Assembly: GCA_016208685.1 (NCBI GenBank)
Contig: JACQXM010000015.1
Coordinates: 141,098 to 205,097, forward strand
DNA length: 64,000 nucleotides
Reading direction: 5' to 3'
DNA from: Planctomycetota bacterium
GTDB lineage: Bacteria; Planctomycetota; Phycisphaerae; UBA1845
Positions 62,301-64,000 of this stretch are shown here, one piece after another. Positions within the stretch are counted from its first letter, which is position 1. Each line of letters begins with the position of its first letter. Made by a program: the position numbers and the translations under genes. Below the pieces are notes generated by a model. The model saw nothing but the letters and a program-made list of their open reading frames with translations, was not told the origin of the DNA and searched no databases.

Positions 62301-63515
62301 CCGCACCAGTACATCGTCGGCGAGCCCAGCCACTGCGGCGGACCGCTGCCCCTCATCCCCAACATCACTGCCACGCGAATTGCCGGCGCCACCGATGATC
62401 GAATCACCAACGTGGTGGGGATCGATGACTTCAACGCCGACGGCCGTAACGACTTCGCCGTCGGTGCTCCGGAGGCTAACGGTGGACAGGGACGCGTGTA
62501 CGTGGCTTTCCGTCGTGAGCCCTCCCGCGAAGGCGACTATGTGCTGGAGAAGCTGGCGCTCGACCCCACCGACCCGGAACGCCTGGCCGGCGTGCTCATC
62601 ACCACCGGTTCGGTCTCGGCCTTGGGGGCCAGCCTGGTTTCGGGCGTGGACTTTAACGGCGACGGGCTTTCTGACCTGGTAATCGGCAGCCCCAATGCCA
62701 GCGGCGGCATCGGCGAAGTGGTGGTGGTCTTCGGGGATCCCAACCTCATCAGCCCGGCGGGCGGCGTGAGCGTCGAAACGCTCCTCTCCACGCGCAATGC
62801 CGACGGCAGGCCGCGCGCAGCGCGGATCACGGGCAATCGGCTCGACGCGGGCGGGCAGTTCGGGTTCAACCTCGCCACCGCCGGCGACGTCGACGGCGAC
62901 GGAAAGAGCGATCTGCTCATTGCCGCGCCCAATGCCACGCCGCGCTTCGACGCCGACCCCACGGACGAAAACGACGTCCTGACGGCCGCGGGCGTCGACC
63001 TCGATTCCAACGGCACCAAGGACGACGTGGGCGGCGCCACCGGGCTCCCCGACGGCAGGGTGGACGATCGCGACAACCTCTCCAGCGCGGGAATCGTCTA
63101 CGTCATCTCCAGCAAGAACCGGCTGGATCAGATTCGCACCTGTGCCACCAGCGGCCGGGCGTGCTCCGCGGACAGCGACTGCAGCGACAACGAAGTGTGC
63201 GCCGCGGGCAACATCACGATCAGCATCGATCAACTCGGCCGGAATCAGCTTCGCGGCTTCATGATTCTCGGCCGGCGCTCCGGCGATCGCATCGCCGGAG
63301 GCGACGCGGGTGAGAAGACCCAAGGGGGCATCGACGGCAAGAAGAGCCGGGGCAGGTCCTACGGTCTCTCCAGCGCCGGGGATGTCGACGGCGACGGCCG
63401 GGCGGACATCCTCATCGGATCGGTACTCGCCGATCCGCGCCGGGATCCCAACACCGGAGTCGGAGTCCAGAACGGCGGCGAGGCGTACCTGGTGTACGCG
63501 ACGGCGGCGCCGTAA
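59385..63515 (+). CDS. large FG-GAP-repeat lipoprotein
   Basis: GTG 59385, seven bases after CGGGAG, is the best start. A lipobox follows (ALCLALLSMGGC, cysteine at residue 31), then a Gly/Thr-rich linker. Residues ~45-520 look like several Ig/cadherin-like beta-domains. From ~530 on there are at least six integrin-alpha-type FG-GAP repeats with Ca-binding loops. Examples are DQNGDGNDEFLIAAR, DVDGDGKEELVFGFP, DFNADGRNDFAVGAPEA, DFNGDGLSDLVIGSPNA, DVDGDGKSDLLIAAPNA and DVDGDGRADILIG. Together they should make a seven-bladed propeller. One CSADSDCSDNEVC segment is inserted late. The 1376-residue protein is probably membrane-anchored and adhesive or ligand-binding. Confidence 0.85.
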   Translation: MVESWVGCRRRLAPSALAGALCLALLSMGGCPNVTVVPGGGGTDGGTGGERPITGDIISVRTDRPISEKEPFLSILYTLNDVPTGSEISAFAQRVTGSAPNYTPIGERVTMQSDLTAGANQVFRFLPGNVGPGSYQVGLLVEPPTGTETVILSLGLIQVQGPPNPVFIRPAEAVTLVDLGETVAISFDAGDPEGNVQWRLFYLREGDSRTALPDQIGTQLGPPGSGNVGSFTFSTADLTPGDYQIGVAATDSGDSVAATASRGEYERIVTVVDGPIIRVQVPSDVIPPTIAVTAPGATNVNLFIDEPFTVRFTASVRQPGATGLIDVFYDDDRDPESRVTFAFDLPASTTSAAFPVGLPEGVYNVGAAISDGVSPTVFTYAQGTITVVRTSQLEVTAPNTRLSIAPSVPGEPPITVNVTWTTNVPSSAGTVDVFARTLDVNREPTGPEIPVLAPTSTATTSTQFSSTRSGVYLLFVRITFTSGQEQPLVASAPQPVRVTSVPRILWLGSLTGANPAFEGAIFGGVNFEDNLGGSLSPVADQNGDGNDEFLIAARYGKPFFSNPTGIGPGEAYLLYGAGGSDKLTGEYNLNSLGTGRLEGVTFAGVRTPQGNNQTDGVSSVSRLPDVDGDGKEELVFGFPMTKSRGHNVHPAQDGVKDPRSLSTLEREDQFLRGGIIVVSSRNGVLSNPSTASDGVDLDLVGQGFRVQGDTGNFFCVEENPDATNEDPAFALDVHTGLSVDPTRPSCQGGCGGAQTGGKPDATAALNFGFVSALARDYFSTYVYSFDYYGGGNFCTSSRQFQSHECLAIDPPVYHQYCSAIIDNCDPFSPGLHSRATDPDGPTDGLFGFPHVGRASGFYASVVPRGDSDVSVVAAEPLGARIIGVGLGDRFGTSFTLSNATGGGSGDIIISAPARTARGILLGPDRGPEGGGEISGLQSSDGSARTNANAGVAYLFSLRSLWTSDAAGRVPPRPHQYIVGEPSHCGGPLPLIPNITATRIAGATDDRITNVVGIDDFNADGRNDFAVGAPEANGGQGRVYVAFRREPSREGDYVLEKLALDPTDPERLAGVLITTGSVSALGASLVSGVDFNGDGLSDLVIGSPNASGGIGEVVVVFGDPNLISPAGGVSVETLLSTRNADGRPRAARITGNRLDAGGQFGFNLATAGDVDGDGKSDLLIAAPNATPRFDADPTDENDVLTAAGVDLDSNGTKDDVGGATGLPDGRVDDRDNLSSAGIVYVISSKNRLDQIRTCATSGRACSADSDCSDNEVCAAGNITISIDQLGRNQLRGFMILGRRSGDRIAGGDAGEKTQGGIDGKKSRGRSYGLSSAGDVDGDGRADILIGSVLADPRRDPNTGVGVQNGGEAYLVYATAAP

Positions 63516-63577
63516 GCCCCGCCCGCTGGTTCGTGCGCGGGTTTTCGCGCCCCCGCGACGTTCTCTGCGAGCTCCGG

Positions 63578-63592
63578 CCCGGTGTAACCGGG
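63578..63592 (+). terminator. possible terminator after the FG-GAP gene
   Basis: CCCGGT, GTA and ACCGGG form a 6-bp stem 63 bases after the stop codon, followed by GTCTTT. Short, so only weak support. Confidence 0.35.
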
Positions 63593-63729
63593 GTCTTTCG
63601 GCACAAACGCCGCGTGACGCGCCGGCACCGCGCATCGGCACGCCGGCGCTCGACGCGCGCGTTGCGGCGCGATGTTCTACCGATAATACATCCCGCCGCG
63701 TCCAGCACCCCGTTCCCGACCTCTTTTGG

Positions 63730-63759
63730 TTGACAGACACTTAACCGACGCGATACGAT
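63730..63759 (+). promoter_or_regulatory. sigma-70-type promoter
   Basis: TTGACA, 18-bp spacer, TACGAT. The -35 box is full consensus and the spacing equals that of the promoter at 59227. It lies 158 bp before the ATG at 63917. Confidence 0.55.
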
Positions 63760-63916
63760 TCCGGGCGGGACGAAGTATCGATTGCTCGATCACCCGGTCA
63801 CGCAGAAAGGGTTCCAGGGCAGGAGGTTACGGCCGTCGGGTCGGGGAACCAAAGGTGGCCGACGGCGTTACCTTCTCCCTCTCGCCGACGATCCTCCAAC
63901 GGGAGTGGCCAGCAAC

Positions 63917-64000
63917 ATGAACGCGCGAAACGTGAAGGTCCGGAAGGTTCGGTGTGCAGGAGCGGTGTGCCTGGCAGCGGCGGCGGGGCTGCTGTGGCCG
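63917..64000 (+). CDS. N-terminus of an exported protein, cut by the window end
   Basis: ATG 63917 follows CGGGAG at 11 bases. The 28 visible codons form a signal peptide: a basic start (NARNVKVRKVR) then hydrophobic CAGAVCLAAAAGLLWP. The ORF track misses it because it is short. The rest of the gene lies outside the window, so no function can be given. It may be another secreted or lipid-anchored protein like its upstream neighbour. Confidence 0.6.
   Translation, partial: MNARNVKVRKVRCAGAVCLAAAAGLLWP

Overview
The window is GC-rich and reads as a chromosomal segment of a planctomycete (inference; Phycisphaerae or a relative is plausible). Supporting features are secreted proteins ending in dockerin-like Ca-binding repeats (GDANGDGDVD type), PEP-CTERM sorting tails, Cys-rich CTDC-type repeats, System II cytochrome c maturation (ResB/CcsA), many multiheme c-type cytochromes, NADase-type TIR and RAYT elements, and AT-rich or hairpin intergenic repeats. 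I see no tRNA, rRNA or CRISPR array.

Layout. (1) 214-10464: exported proteins. These are a pentaheme cytochrome, a dockerin protein, an NHL-propeller/nonaheme protein carrying an odd Cys-rich repeat, two PEP-CTERM proteins, and a frameshifted CTDC-repeat/dockerin protein. (2) 10869-23398: a one-direction cytochrome block. It encodes ResB and CcsA (haem attachment), a Tat-exported HybA-like Fe-S protein, an NrfD/HybB-like quinol protein, a 13-CXXCH cytochrome, and two membrane proteins fusing 19 or 11 CXXCH motifs to a cytochrome b domain. (3) 23755-30945: RidA on the minus strand, then an HzsA-like monohaem propeller protein, a c554/YVTN-propeller/MauG-type fusion, and a sensor-propeller/periplasmic-binding-protein fusion. 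(4) 30955-37953 (minus): a NapH-like Fe-S membrane protein with TPRs, a secreted octaheme dockerin protein, and a broken dockerin gene that overlaps it. (5) 38662-49565: a methyltransferase, two unknown exported proteins with SppA, a glycosyltransferase, PyrD and KdsD. (6) 49656-52150: a RAYT transposase with REP-like palindromes, a truncated RAYT copy, and a TIR gene bracketed by direct copies of the RAYT/REP repeat. (7) 52198-54789: GroEL, GroES and a degenerate receiver-domain protein. (8) 55245-58695: a secreted protein, a PemK/MazF-type toxin-antitoxin pair, a broken YgiT zinc finger, a secreted tail-collar protein and its truncated duplicate. (9) 59385-64000: a large FG-GAP lipoprotein and the start of another exported protein.

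How they work together. About 72 haem-binding motifs occur in eight genes. Three of these (NrfD module, 19-haem/cyt b, 11-haem/cyt b) look like separate quinone-to-periplasm electron conduits, with their own haem-attachment machinery alongside. Five near-consensus sigma-54 (-24/-12) promoters sit before cytochrome or dockerin genes (1405, 2605, 14736, 21247 and, on the minus strand, 38221). Two of them have the same 18-bp palindrome 120-170 bp upstream, in the right place for an enhancer-binding protein. The best candidate for an undescribed system is this sigma-54-controlled set of multiheme respiratory and surface proteins. The TIR gene flanked by RAYT/REP repeats is a second candidate. All functions are read from sequence patterns only; no searches were run.
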